Source: Chthoniobacteraceae bacterium (GTDB lineage Bacteria; Verrucomicrobiota; Verrucomicrobiia; Chthoniobacterales; Chthoniobacteraceae). Taken from it: 64,000 nucleotides of DNA. The number at the start of each line of letters is the position of its first letter. The first letter of the stretch is position 1. Under the pieces are notes generated by a model, which saw nothing but the letters and a program-made list of their open reading frames with translations, searched no databases and was not told where the DNA came from. The translations under genes and the position numbers were made by a program. Positions 56,477-64,000 of this stretch are shown one piece after another. Location: contig JAQGOL010000025.1 in the NCBI GenBank assembly GCA_028293625.1, positions 124,001 through 188,000 on the forward strand, read 5' to 3'.

Positions 56477-57289
56477 CTACCGGGGGACAATATACTCACG
56501 GTTATTGTCAAGCGCCGCGGTATTTGACCAGTGCCGCATATCGCGCAACTCCTTTTCGTCCAGCATGCGCACACTGCCGTCAAGAAACGCGCAAACGGCC
56601 TTCTTATCCCAGCGCAAGGCAATGTTGCCAAATGCCGATGACGGGCTGTCCGGGTTGTAGTATGGGCTCCATCGCGAGCGCCATAAGTTAGGGGGGGTGA
56701 CCAGGAAGTTGCCGGCGACTTCCTGGTCCTGCTGGCCGGGAATTTTCATCCGCGCGGAAGCAAAGACGATCAGGTTCCCGGGGCTTAATGCCACGCTGAG
56801 CCGTTTGACCACATCACTTGAATAATAGTTACTTCCTGATCCATCATCATATCCACCCATGCAGAAGGCATTGATGCCAAGCGCGGGATGAAGGCTTGCC
56901 CGGTAGATATACTCAAAGGAGTTTCTTACAAGCGGATCGGTAATTTTCTTGTTGTCGTTGACGAGAAAAAGCTCTTCGACCTGCAGGCCAAGGTAAGGCG
57001 CAAGGCGCCAGGTGTAGCGCGCGCAGAGCTCGCCCGAAAGCCTGGTCCCGTTGACGAGATCAATATTCTGGGTGCCCTTGTCGTAACCGAGCATTAATTC
57101 ACTATCATGCTCATTCGCATAGGAAAGGTAACCCACGATGAGCTGGTTTGCCGCATGGGTTTCTTTGAGCATCTTCCCTTTATCGCCCATGCTTAGAAAT
57201 GCCGGAAGCATCAGCCCCGAGAGAACGGTTATTATGGCTACAACGACTAGCAATTCTATCAGTGTAAAAGCGGATGGTTTGCGGTTCAT
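56477..57289 (-). CDS. Type II secretion-like pseudopilin with N-terminal methylation motif
   Basis: 270 aa from the ATG at 57289 (NRKPSAFTLIELLVVVAII): a short basic leader, a prepilin peptidase site before F-T-L-I-E-L, then a hydrophobic helix. The extracytoplasmic part contains the FLDGSVRMLDEKELRDMRHW segment, resembling the H-X9-DG-type proteins and DUF1559-like pseudopilins abundant in Planctomycetes and Verrucomicrobia. The ORF-track extension of 34 codons is not protein-like. It is independent of the Verru_Chthon cassette at 9-15 kb. It is followed on the opposite strand by the phosphatase stop 29 bases away and preceded by a same-strand PEP-CTERM gene 91 bases upstream. Confidence 0.85.
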   Translation of the reverse strand: MNRKPSAFTLIELLVVVAIITVLSGLMLPAFLSMGDKGKMLKETHAANQLIVGYLSYANEHDSELMLGYDKGTQNIDLVNGTRLSGELCARYTWRLAPYLGLQVEELFLVNDNKKITDPLVRNSFEYIYRASLHPALGINAFCMGGYDDGSGSNYYSSDVVKRLSVALSPGNLIVFASARMKIPGQQDQEVAGNFLVTPPNLWRSRWSPYYNPDSPSSAFGNIALRWDKKAVCAFLDGSVRMLDEKELRDMRHWSNTAALDNNREYIVPR

Positions 57290-57380
57290 AAATAAAGAGA
57301 GATGCGGATAAGATTCAGCCAGCGCGCCGGGCAGTTGCCGGCGCCGAGCTAAGCGCGCTGAGACGGGCCAGCTTCGATGC

Positions 57381-58115
57381 TTAGGAAACAAAGGTGCCTG
57401 CAGCCGTGCGACGCCGGCGGGAGATCAGGAAAAGGCCGGCTCCAAGAAGAAGGGAAGCTGTGGCCGGCTCAGGCACAACAGTGAGCGATGGAGCGCTTCC
57501 AGCGATAGTGAGATTACTGTCAACGTCGGCAAATCCAATGTCGCCGCCAGCCGAGGATAACTGGATGAACAATCCATTATTAGGAAGCGACCCGGACTGC
57601 CACGCTTTAACCGTGCTGGTAATATCCCAACTGTAGAAGCCCGCGCCGGTGACATTTTGCGAGGCGACACTTGGGCCGAAGCTGATTGTTGGCGTTGTGC
57701 CAAAAAAAGCGTCGTAGGTTGCCAGCGGCGCGCCTGCCGGTGCAATATCATCGGTGTTTTCCTTCCATGCATTAAGAATGGGGCTCACTGTCACGTCGCC
57801 GCCCACGGCACCGGCACCGCTCACACCAAGCCCGGTGCAATAAAGAGTGAACGTTGCGCTGACAATGGCATCGGCGTTCAATGCACCGAGCTGAGAAAGA
57901 TCAAACTGAACGAGTGCGAGAAAGTGGGCGCCAGTGTCCAGAGACGTCACATTTAAGTTAGAGGCGAAGTTCGACGTCGGCACTGAGCTATAAATTTTAG
58001 CATCGTTGCTCGTAGCCTCCGAGATCGGTTGAATACGAATCTGGGCGGACGCCGAAGCGGCGGTTAGCAACACCGCAAACGCACATGCTGCCAGGAATGG
58101 TAGGGGTCGTGTCAT
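57381..58115 (-). CDS. DNRLRE domain PEP-CTERM protein
   Basis: 244 aa from the ATG at 58115, supported by AAAGAGGG directly upstream; the ORF-track extension of 61 codons is not protein-like. Signal peptide (PFLAACAFAVLLTAASASAQ), then a DNRLRE-type beta-sandwich: IQPISEATSNDAKIYSSVP, ALVQFDLSQLGALNADAIVS, SATFTLYCTG, SWDITSTVKAWQSGSLPNNG and LFIQLSSAG. The last residues are VPEPATASLLLGAGLFLISR and RRRTAAGTFVS, a PEP-CTERM sorting signal. DNRLRE domains often bind carbohydrate or carry structural repeats on secreted enzymes; no catalytic domain is present. A surface role is inferred. Confidence 0.85.
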   Translation of the reverse strand: MTRPLPFLAACAFAVLLTAASASAQIRIQPISEATSNDAKIYSSVPTSNFASNLNVTSLDTGAHFLALVQFDLSQLGALNADAIVSATFTLYCTGLGVSGAGAVGGDVTVSPILNAWKENTDDIAPAGAPLATYDAFFGTTPTISFGPSVASQNVTGAGFYSWDITSTVKAWQSGSLPNNGLFIQLSSAGGDIGFADVDSNLTIAGSAPSLTVVPEPATASLLLGAGLFLISRRRRTAAGTFVS

Positions 58116-58513
58116 GCCCTCTTTAATAGATTCACCAGGCAAGTCATGCTTCCTTGTGATTGTCTTCAAGATGCGCGGGATTGTGGCAGCCTGCGAGATA
58201 GAGACTCCGCACATAGCTTTAATCGCAATTCCGAGCAAATGGAACGCAAGTTGGAATATGCTGCGTTGTTCGAACCTGATTGCCGGTGCCTGCGGCAATT
58301 TTAAATACTCTCATCTATTCCGGACAATCCCGAGTCGCGCGAACGCAATCCTGAGCATGTAGCCGAAGGTTCCCCGATGCAGACTCCTCCACATGCCCTG
58401 CCTATACTCTGCTTGCTTCACTGACCTCACTCTCTTTCCTCTCCCGATGATGGCGCCGCCCCGCGTTCATGCTTCGATTCCATCCAGGTAAGCTCTGTTT
58501 AAAGAAACTTCCG
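58116..58513 (+). other. Intergenic region between divergent genes
   Basis: About 400 bases between the DNRLRE gene (minus) and the kelch-PQQ gene (plus). It must include both promoters. No RNA-like structure or gene is evident; the short ORFs in the track here are not protein-like. Confidence 0.5.
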
Positions 58514-60724
58514 ATGAAATTCCCGCACCTCGTTTTTTTTGCCTTACTGGCTCTTCTCCTTCCCGCCCTGGCAAGCGAATCGCCGCCTGATCTGCCGCAA
58601 CCGGCGGTAAGCTTTGGCGCCACCTTGAGCGATGGCTGGCTTTATATTTACGGTGGCAACACGGGCAAGGCCCACGAGTTCCATCGCGAAAGCATCAGCG
58701 GGAATTTTTTCCGCGCCAAAGTCTCGGGCGGGACCGAGTGGGAAAAGCTGCCGGGGGGGCAGGCCCTTTTAAGTTCCTCGCTGGTATCACACGGCGGAAA
58801 GATCATTCGGATCGGAGGAATGGGGGCTCGCAATAACAAGGGAGAAAAAAACGATCTTCATTCAACTGAGGAAGTCATGAGTTACGACCCGGCGACCCAA
58901 CGCTGGGACGCTCTGCCTTCCCTGCCGGAGCCGCGCTCCAGTCATGATGCGGTCGTGGTGGGCGATCTCATTTATGTGGCCGGGGGGTGGCAGCTTGCCG
59001 GGGACGATGGCGACGGAGCGAAGGCGACCTGGCATTCCACGGTGCTCGTGCTCGATTTGAATGCGCTGGACCGCGGCTGGAAGTCATTGCCACAACCTTT
59101 CCAACGCCGTGCAATCGCCGCGGTGGCCGAAGGCGGACGGATCTGGTTCCTCGGCGGAATGGATAATCACGAGACACTCTCCCTCGCGGTCGATTGGTTC
59201 CGGCCGGAGACAGGCGAATGGGGCAAAGGTCCTGATCTTCCAAAAAGCCCGATGTCCGGATTTGGCATGGCGGGATGCGCACTCGACAACAAAGTGCTCG
59301 CGAGCCCTCTGTCGGGGAAAATCTATGCGTTGAACGACTCCGCCACCCAATGGGAAGAGGTCGCCAGGCTGACGCCCGCGCGCTTTTTTCACCGGTTGCT
59401 TCCCGTTCAGGAAGGATTGCTTGTCGCCGTAGGCGGTTCAAATCATGACGGGCATGTCCGGCTCGTTGAGCTGATTGCGTTAAAAAAGGAATCCGCCGCA
59501 TCCGAGCCGAAAAAAGAGAGCCCAAAACCGGTTTTGGAAGCGCAATGGTCGCAATGGCGCGGACCTCAGCGTGACGGCGTCTCCATGGAAAAGGGCTGGC
59601 GCAAGGATTGGCCAAAAGAAGGCCCAAAAGCGCTTTGGCGTGCCAATGCCGGAGTGGGAATGAGTTCGAGCGTGGTGGTGGACGGGCGCCTTTTTACGCA
59701 GGGTAATGATGGGCAGGGAAATGATTGCATCGTGGCGCTGGACGCACTGACCGGCGACCAGTTATGGAAGTTTGCATTTCCGTGCAAAAGCGCCGCGCAC
59801 GAAATGCCCATTGTTCCCAATGGTCCGGGCGCCACACCGACCGTTGTGGATGGACAGCTTTTCGCATTGAGCCGGGAAGGCGATTTGCTCTGCCTTGCCG
59901 CCGCGACAGGCGACGTGGTTTGGCGCACCCAGCTAATCAGTGAGCTTGGGGGCAAACGTCCGGTGTATGGTTACACGCAGTCGCCGCTGATAGATCGCGG
60001 ATTGCTCATTCAGGATATCGGCTGCGAGCCCGGCAAAACGGGTTCCACCGTGGCGCTTGATTCGGCGAACGGCAAAGTCAGATGGCGCGCAGGCAGCGGG
60101 GAAGCCGGTTACAGTTCCGCGCGGGTTCTTGAAAGAGAGGGCCGCCATTTTGTCACCATGTTTAAAGGGGAAACCTTCGACCTGCTGGATCCGACCGACG
60201 GGCGGGTGCTCTGGTCCCATCGCACGACCGCCCGCGACTTTTGCAACGCGCTGACTCCGGTTTTTGTAGGGCACCGGATATTGGTCAGCAACACAGGCAT
60301 CGACCCTGCCAAACTTCTTGAGTGGGACCTGGGCGAGAGGCCAAACGTGCGTGAAGTCTGGTCGCATAAACAGTTCGCGCTGCTTTTTAACAATCCCATC
60401 CTGACCCAGGGCGCTCTTTTTGGGTTTAACGAAAAGCGGAGTGGCCACGTGGAGTTTACGTGCCTGGACGCCGCCACGGGTGAATCGCGCTGGGTGAGCG
60501 ATGCCGTGCCGGTCGGCACGTTCATTCTCGCGGATGGACATTGGATTTTTCTGACGCGGGCCGGGGAAATAATCGTCGCGCCTTCCACCCTCGAAACGCT
60601 GAGCGTGAAGGCGCAATTCAAAGCGTTGGAAGGGAAATGTTACGCGACCCCTACCCTGGCTTCCGGAGTGCTGTATGTGCGCAACAACGCCGGCGAAATC
60701 GCCGCATTCGACCTGCGTCCTTAA
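58514..60724 (+). CDS. Secreted double-propeller protein: kelch N-half and PQQ-type C-half
   Basis: 736 aa from the ATG at 58514, which starts a signal peptide (FPHLVFFALLALLLPALASE); the ORF track adds 15 codons. The first ~330 residues are kelch blades (GWLYIYGGNTGKAHEF, KIIRIGGMGARNNKG, LIYVAGGWQLAGDDGDGA, RIWFLGGMDNHETLS). A charged linker (KKESAASEPKKESPK) leads to PQQ-like beta-propeller repeats (WSQWRGPQRDGVS, IVALDALTGDQLWKFAFP, LLCLAAATGDVVWRTQ, FDLLDPTDGRVLWSHR, NAGEIAAFDL). The PQQ half resembles the outer-membrane BamB/PQQ-like repeat family more than true quinoprotein dehydrogenases, since no obvious cofactor-pocket disulfide is visible. Probably a scaffold or sensor; enzyme activity is unproven. 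Confidence 0.86.
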   Translation: MKFPHLVFFALLALLLPALASESPPDLPQPAVSFGATLSDGWLYIYGGNTGKAHEFHRESISGNFFRAKVSGGTEWEKLPGGQALLSSSLVSHGGKIIRIGGMGARNNKGEKNDLHSTEEVMSYDPATQRWDALPSLPEPRSSHDAVVVGDLIYVAGGWQLAGDDGDGAKATWHSTVLVLDLNALDRGWKSLPQPFQRRAIAAVAEGGRIWFLGGMDNHETLSLAVDWFRPETGEWGKGPDLPKSPMSGFGMAGCALDNKVLASPLSGKIYALNDSATQWEEVARLTPARFFHRLLPVQEGLLVAVGGSNHDGHVRLVELIALKKESAASEPKKESPKPVLEAQWSQWRGPQRDGVSMEKGWRKDWPKEGPKALWRANAGVGMSSSVVVDGRLFTQGNDGQGNDCIVALDALTGDQLWKFAFPCKSAAHEMPIVPNGPGATPTVVDGQLFALSREGDLLCLAAATGDVVWRTQLISELGGKRPVYGYTQSPLIDRGLLIQDIGCEPGKTGSTVALDSANGKVRWRAGSGEAGYSSARVLEREGRHFVTMFKGETFDLLDPTDGRVLWSHRTTARDFCNALTPVFVGHRILVSNTGIDPAKLLEWDLGERPNVREVWSHKQFALLFNNPILTQGALFGFNEKRSGHVEFTCLDAATGESRWVSDAVPVGTFILADGHWIFLTRAGEIIVAPSTLETLSVKAQFKALEGKCYATPTLASGVLYVRNNAGEIAAFDLRP

Positions 60725-60775
60725 GGCGCCGGGGGGCGCGTTTCCTCTTGATTTTAAAAGCGCGGCGCCTTTTTA
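60723..60775 (+). terminator. Rho-independent terminator after the kelch-PQQ gene
   Basis: AAGGCGCC (60723-60730) pairs with GGCGCCTT (60764-60771), with an inner GCGC/GCGC pairing, and TTTTT follows. It starts at the last bases of the stop codon, so it serves this gene directly. Confidence 0.75.
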
Positions 60776-60899
60776 CGTTTTGTCGCGAATCGACATTTCG
60801 CCCAGACAAAAGCCATGGTAATTTCAGGAGCGAGTATCGGCTCGCGCTGCTTTCCCGAGCCGTGGCATTATGAACGGCGTTTCAGACCTTATTTCATTT

Positions 60900-61379
60900 A
60901 TGAGTACCGCAACAACGACATCCACAGCCGCCGCTGTAAAAGAGAACCGCTTGCCCAGCACCCTTAACCTTGTGCTCGCCGATTCTTACACTCTCATGGG
61001 ACTCACCCATCTTGCCCATTGGAATGTGGAGGGACCGGATTTTTTCCCGCTGCATCAGGCTTTTCAAAGCCAGTATGAAAATCTCTTTGAAGCCGTCGAT
61101 GAAATCGCCGAACGGGTGCGCGCCCTTGATGCGTATGCCATTGGCGGCCTTGAGACCCTTGCACGGACCGCGCAGATGGATGAATTTAAATCGCCGATGC
61201 CGCAGAACGATTACGTGGCCGCGCTGATTGTGGCTCACGAAAAAGTCATTGATGATGCCGTGAGCGCCCGCAACCTCGCCGGCGATCAGAACGACTTGCA
61301 AACGCAGGATCTGATGATCAAACGGATCAGCTGGCACGAAAAGACCCTCTGGATGCTAAAAAGCTTTCTTAAGCGCTAA
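60900..61379 (+). CDS. Dps-like ferritin family protein
   Basis: About 159 aa, cytoplasmic. Dps/ferritin signatures: LMGLTHLAHWNVEGPDFFPL (the histidine and aspartate of the inter-subunit ferroxidase site), FQSQYENLFEAVDEIAERVR (the matching Asp/Glu), then two further helices. Such proteins oxidise and store iron and protect DNA during starvation or oxidative stress. I used the ATG at 60900; an ATG at 60870 would add ten residues, and neither has a strong ribosome binding site. The N-terminal Thr/Ala-rich tail may be disordered. It is about 125 bases after the terminator of the previous gene, so it probably has its own promoter. Confidence 0.9.
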   Translation: MSTATTTSTAAAVKENRLPSTLNLVLADSYTLMGLTHLAHWNVEGPDFFPLHQAFQSQYENLFEAVDEIAERVRALDAYAIGGLETLARTAQMDEFKSPMPQNDYVAALIVAHEKVIDDAVSARNLAGDQNDLQTQDLMIKRISWHEKTLWMLKSFLKR

Positions 61380-61919
61380 TTCCATTGAGAGAAGCCACTC
61401 CTGCATCCCTCTGCCGACCCGCAGAAGGCGATGACTGCTCCCCTCCCCGCTGCCGCTGGCGTTGCGCTTTACAGGTTGTCGATGAGCTCCTTCGACAGCC
61501 CGGCGCCGCCTCCGGTGATGAAATGGATCGCCTGCTCGACCTGCGCTGGAAATTGCGCCAGGGAAGCGATGCGGAAGGCGCCCTGCGGCTTTTCTGCGAA
61601 TTGCGCCTGAGCATGGAGCGGCGCCATTACCTCGCTTTTTTTCGTATCCGCCGCTGGCTGGAGAATCACGTTGTGGCGGCGGTTCGGATTTGTCCCGCCG
61701 CTGAACCTCGCTTTGTGCCGGTCAAGCTTAACCATTATTGCGTGGAAGCCGTTCGCCGGGTCTGTCTTTGCGCGGGTGTGGCGCAGGATGGGGTAATGCT
61801 TGCGCCGCGTTTGCAATTCGCGTTTCAGGACCACGTGATCCCAGCAATCGCGGGAGCCGCCTGCTAGAAAGCGCACCCTTTCCAAAAACGTGCTGGTTAA
61901 GCGCGCGCCGGATCTTGTC
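61380..61919 (+). other. Ambiguous coding region after the Dps gene
   Basis: Two long ORFs cover this stretch on opposite strands. On the plus strand, 61385-61867 includes a helical-looking section (DELLRQPGAASGDEMDRLLD, ALRLFCELRLSMERRHYLAF) but starts with TTG and has a Cys/Arg-rich beginning. On the minus strand, 61469-61921 also has GC-rich third codon positions and ends normally. No family is recognisable on either strand. A plus-strand gene, co-oriented with both neighbours, is slightly favoured. Codon-usage scoring or homology would decide. Confidence 0.3.
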
Positions 61920-62432
61920 ATGAGCTTGCTTGAGGAATCGAAATTTGAGATGCAGGGTCAGTTTACCGGTTTTATTCGTGATGAATGCGGCAAACGGCGA
62001 ATGCTTTTGCGTGCCGGAGAGGAATCCATTCTTTTTAAATTGCCCACCGCATTGCGTAAACAACTTGGCGATCGGCTCGTGCCTGGACATGCCATCGTCG
62101 TATCGGGAGTGGAGCAACGCGACCCCCTTTCCGGCTGGGTAAGACGGATCATTTCGCGTCTCCACTTTTTGGACGAATCCGTTGTCTCCAGCCACTGCAC
62201 GGTCCGGGTTTGCGCCAAGAAAAACTGTTGGAAAAATGGCGGCAAGGAACTGTGGCAAGCGCTTGAGCAGAAGATTGCGAGCGCGGGATTGACCGATGTG
62301 GTGAGGCTGAAGGCCGTCGGTTGCCTCGATCGCTGCAAGCGCGCTCCGAATCTGGATTGCGGCAGCACACAGCTCGAACGATGCACTCCCGAAATGGCTC
62401 GGGCGCTTATCGACGAGCTCGCCCGGGATTAG
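61920..62432 (+). CDS. (2Fe-2S) thioredoxin-like ferredoxin domain protein
   Basis: 170 aa, cytoplasmic. The N-terminal ~75 residues form a small beta-domain (GQFTGFIRDECGKRRMLLRA) of the kind that precedes such ferredoxins in other bacteria. The C-terminal half is a thioredoxin-like [2Fe-2S] ferredoxin: RVCAKKNCWKNGG gives the first two cysteines (CX4C), and AVGCLDRCKRAPNLDC the second pair (CX3C), with a spare cysteine after. Predicted role: one-electron transfer. The ATG at 61920 was chosen over the upstream ATG at 61890. It converges with the LuxR-type gene, with only 4 bases between them. Confidence 0.82.
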   Translation: MSLLEESKFEMQGQFTGFIRDECGKRRMLLRAGEESILFKLPTALRKQLGDRLVPGHAIVVSGVEQRDPLSGWVRRIISRLHFLDESVVSSHCTVRVCAKKNCWKNGGKELWQALEQKIASAGLTDVVRLKAVGCLDRCKRAPNLDCGSTQLERCTPEMARALIDELARD

Positions 62433-62436
62433 CGCC

Positions 62437-63558
62437 TTAAGCAAGTTGCATCCGGCATTCCGCAACCCTGAGGGCTGCCGCAGTGCGCGTTTCCACGCCG
62501 AGTTTGCCAAAAATGTTCAGGACGTGCTTTTTGATGGTGAGCACGTTGGCGCCAAGGATGGTGGCAATTTCGGGGTTGGTCTTTCCCTGGGCCAGCCACC
62601 AGACGACTACCGATTCGCGTGCTGTCAGCCCAAGAACCTGAAGCGATTCCGGGCCGGGCGCACGTTTTTGTTCATCAAAAACGAGGAGATAACCGTCGCA
62701 ATGCACCCGGTTGATGAGCCGGATTGTCAGACAGCCAAGAGTGGACTCAACTTTGAAAGCTTCCCGCGCTTTCCCCGGAGGAATAAGCGCAGCCGAGTGA
62801 AGGCGAACCCAGCGCTCCAGAGGATCGGGCAAACCATGCGATGTGGCGGGCCATTCCGGGAAATAGTCACGAGCAAACTGACGTCCGCGTTGGGACCAAT
62901 CACGCACGCGTCCCTGCGCGTCGAGGGAGACCAGGCCACGCGCGAGTGCTTCGCCCAGGTCTTCCATCAAACCCGCATCGCCTAAGGTGCGGGCGAGGCA
63001 TTCTGCATTGCGATAGGCCTGCAAAATATGCGGCCTCAATAATTCCAGGCACGCCAGATCGCGCGGATGAAACCAATCTGCTTCCCGCCACATGAAAAAA
63101 CAGAGCGCCCGGCTATCCGACACCGGCACACTCATCCCGAGTTCATCGCGGACCGAGATGGAACGGTAAAATTCGTTATACAGCCCCGATCCTGCAAAGC
63201 GGCGGCGGCCGAGCCGATGGGAGGTAATGAGAGAGACTCCGCGCAGGACATCGTGCTGCGAGGCGGAGAGCGGATGCTCACTGGCGTGGGCAAGAAAGCG
63301 GGCGTTCAGATCACTCTGGACATTCGGATCAAGTGCCGGCTCGCGGGTTGCCTGAAATGTGCCTGCCCCATAGTTCATGTCGGTTGTCCCGTTAAATTGG
63401 ACATGGATCATCTTTGGCAGCAGGCGTGCGACCCGGCTGGGAAATTCGCTCAACGGGGTATGCGCGTAGAGTTCGAGCAAAATCGCCTGATGGGCCTGGA
63501 AGTCAGCGGAGCTTAATTGCGGCATATGGTGGAACGAGGCAGGCTCGGCTCGGCTCAT
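62437..63558 (-). CDS. LuxR/NarL-type helix-turn-helix regulator
   Basis: About 373 aa. The C-terminal ~65 residues are a LuxR-type DNA-binding domain: GLTARESVVVWWLAQGKTNP, then EIATILGANVLTIKKHVLNI, FGKLGVETRTAAAL. The long N-terminal part (~290 aa) has no receiver Asp pattern; it is mixed alpha/beta and could be a PAS- or GAF-like ligand sensor (FFMWREADWFHPRDLACLEL). The track begins with a GTG at 63567; I use the ATG at 63558, and an ATG at 63525 is possible. It is divergent from the partial secreted-protein gene at 63700 and may control it. Target unknown. Confidence 0.8.
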   Translation of the reverse strand: MSRAEPASFHHMPQLSSADFQAHQAILLELYAHTPLSEFPSRVARLLPKMIHVQFNGTTDMNYGAGTFQATREPALDPNVQSDLNARFLAHASEHPLSASQHDVLRGVSLITSHRLGRRRFAGSGLYNEFYRSISVRDELGMSVPVSDSRALCFFMWREADWFHPRDLACLELLRPHILQAYRNAECLARTLGDAGLMEDLGEALARGLVSLDAQGRVRDWSQRGRQFARDYFPEWPATSHGLPDPLERWVRLHSAALIPPGKAREAFKVESTLGCLTIRLINRVHCDGYLLVFDEQKRAPGPESLQVLGLTARESVVVWWLAQGKTNPEIATILGANVLTIKKHVLNIFGKLGVETRTAAALRVAECRMQLA

Positions 63559-63699
63559 TTCTATCACGGTTTAGGATTCTGTCTTGTATTGGCAACAGGC
63601 GTTTCCTGTCGGTCTCTGGCAAAACCAGCAGGACGCTCACGTTTTGCACTACTCCCATCGGTGTATTGAGCATTTTCGTTTTCAAGCAAAAACTCGGCC

Positions 63700-64000
63700 A
63701 TGAAACGACTCCGTCATCTCTTCGGCACGACGATTCCGAGAAGCGTGCTCATCTGGGCCGCGTTGATCCTGGTGGCATTCACAGGAAGTCCCGTCATTGC
63801 CGCCGTGGCCGGGTCGATCGCCGTCTATCCACAGAATCCCTCGGTCGAAATGGCTTCGGCCACCTATCAATTTACTTCCTACGTGCCCATCTCGCCCAAC
63901 ACGATCGAATGGCTGGTGAACGGCATTGTCGGAGGCAACGCCACTGTCGGCACCATCAGCCCGGCTGGCGTTTACAAGCGGCCGGAGGTGATCCCTACGC
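63700..64000 (+). CDS. N-terminal part of a secreted Ig-like protein, cut by the window edge
   Basis: 100 codons are visible with no stop, so it is absent from the ORF track. The N-terminus is basic (KRLRHLFGTTIPRS), followed by a hydrophobic export signal (VLIWAALILVAFTGSPVIAA). The next residues (VAGSIAVYPQNPSVEMASAT, then NTIEWLVNGIVGGNATVGTI, ISPAGVYKRPE) resemble Ig-like repeats in which a VNG...G...GTIS...GxYxxP pattern recurs, as found in large bacterial surface proteins. The remaining domains are unknown. It is divergent from the LuxR-type regulator. Confidence 0.7.
   Translation, partial: MKRLRHLFGTTIPRSVLIWAALILVAFTGSPVIAAVAGSIAVYPQNPSVEMASATYQFTSYVPISPNTIEWLVNGIVGGNATVGTISPAGVYKRPEVIPT

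Noticed and set aside
61728-62510. 260-aa minus-strand ORF opposite the [2Fe-2S] ferredoxin gene
   Set aside because: It runs antisense to a gene with diagnostic CX4C and CX3C motifs and into the LuxR-type gene; shadow frame.

Overview
The window looks like the chromosome of a member of the Verrucomicrobiota, most likely a Chthoniobacter-like (Spartobacteria) lineage. The basis is gene content: a complete four-gene pseudopilin cassette of the Verru_Chthon type, four PEP-CTERM proteins, a giant autotransporter-associated beta-strand repeat protein, two DUF1549/DUF1553 plus DUF1501 gene sets of the kind abundant in Planctomycetes and Verrucomicrobia, and many very large secreted proteins. The DNA is GC-rich. 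I saw no rRNA, tRNA, CRISPR array, insertion sequence or prophage.

Layout. 0-1.3 kb: the 3' part of a trehalose-6-phosphate-synthase-type glycosyltransferase fused to an HPr domain. 1.4-15.2 kb, minus strand: pseudopilin genes D-B-C-A with overlapping or nearly touching ends, then the giant repeat protein and a small PEP-CTERM protein. 15.4-19.4 kb, minus: a cytochrome/DUF1549/DUF1553 protein and its DUF1501 partner. 19.5-21.9 kb: a degraded patch with a YezD-like gene, a sialidase remnant, a free HPr protein, a truncated di-heme cytochrome and a frameshifted YqhA/UPF0114 gene. 22-24.2 kb: a primary-type sigma factor with a strong terminator, and an MGDG-synthase-like glycosyltransferase. 24.3-30.4 kb, plus: a four-gene operon (Ig-like/DUF1549/DUF1553, DUF1501, PPC domain, cytochrome-WD40). 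30.4-43.7 kb, minus: CotH/lamin-tail giant, GH140-type apiosidase, a D-apionate-lactonase-like protein and a large hybrid sensor kinase.

43.9-47.9 kb, plus: a PhoX/DUF839-like protein, a PEP-CTERM protein and a TIGR03118-type propeller. 47.9-52.3 kb, plus: a structured leader, a small Cys-containing membrane protein, a TonB-dependent receptor and a secreted propeller with a CxCC motif, which together resemble a metal or metal-complex uptake operon. 52.3-54.3 kb, minus: a frameshifted TonB-like remnant and a secreted squalene-cyclase-like toroid. 54.7-64 kb: a PafA-like phosphatase, a pseudopilin, a DNRLRE/PEP-CTERM protein, a kelch-PQQ double propeller, Dps, a [2Fe-2S] thioredoxin-like ferredoxin, a LuxR-type regulator and the start of another secreted protein.

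How it fits together (inference). Most of the window encodes extracytoplasmic machinery for binding, sorting and breaking down polymers: PEP-CTERM surface proteins, secreted propellers, cytochrome-linked DUF1549/1553/1501 sets, and a possible apiose (rhamnogalacturonan-II-type) module under a membrane-bound sensor kinase. The strongest candidates for something new are the GT20-HPr fusion, the kinase-lactonase-apiosidase cluster, the leader/TonB-receptor/CxCC-propeller operon, and the cytochrome-YqhA deletion scar. All family assignments come from reading sequence motifs; no database search was run.
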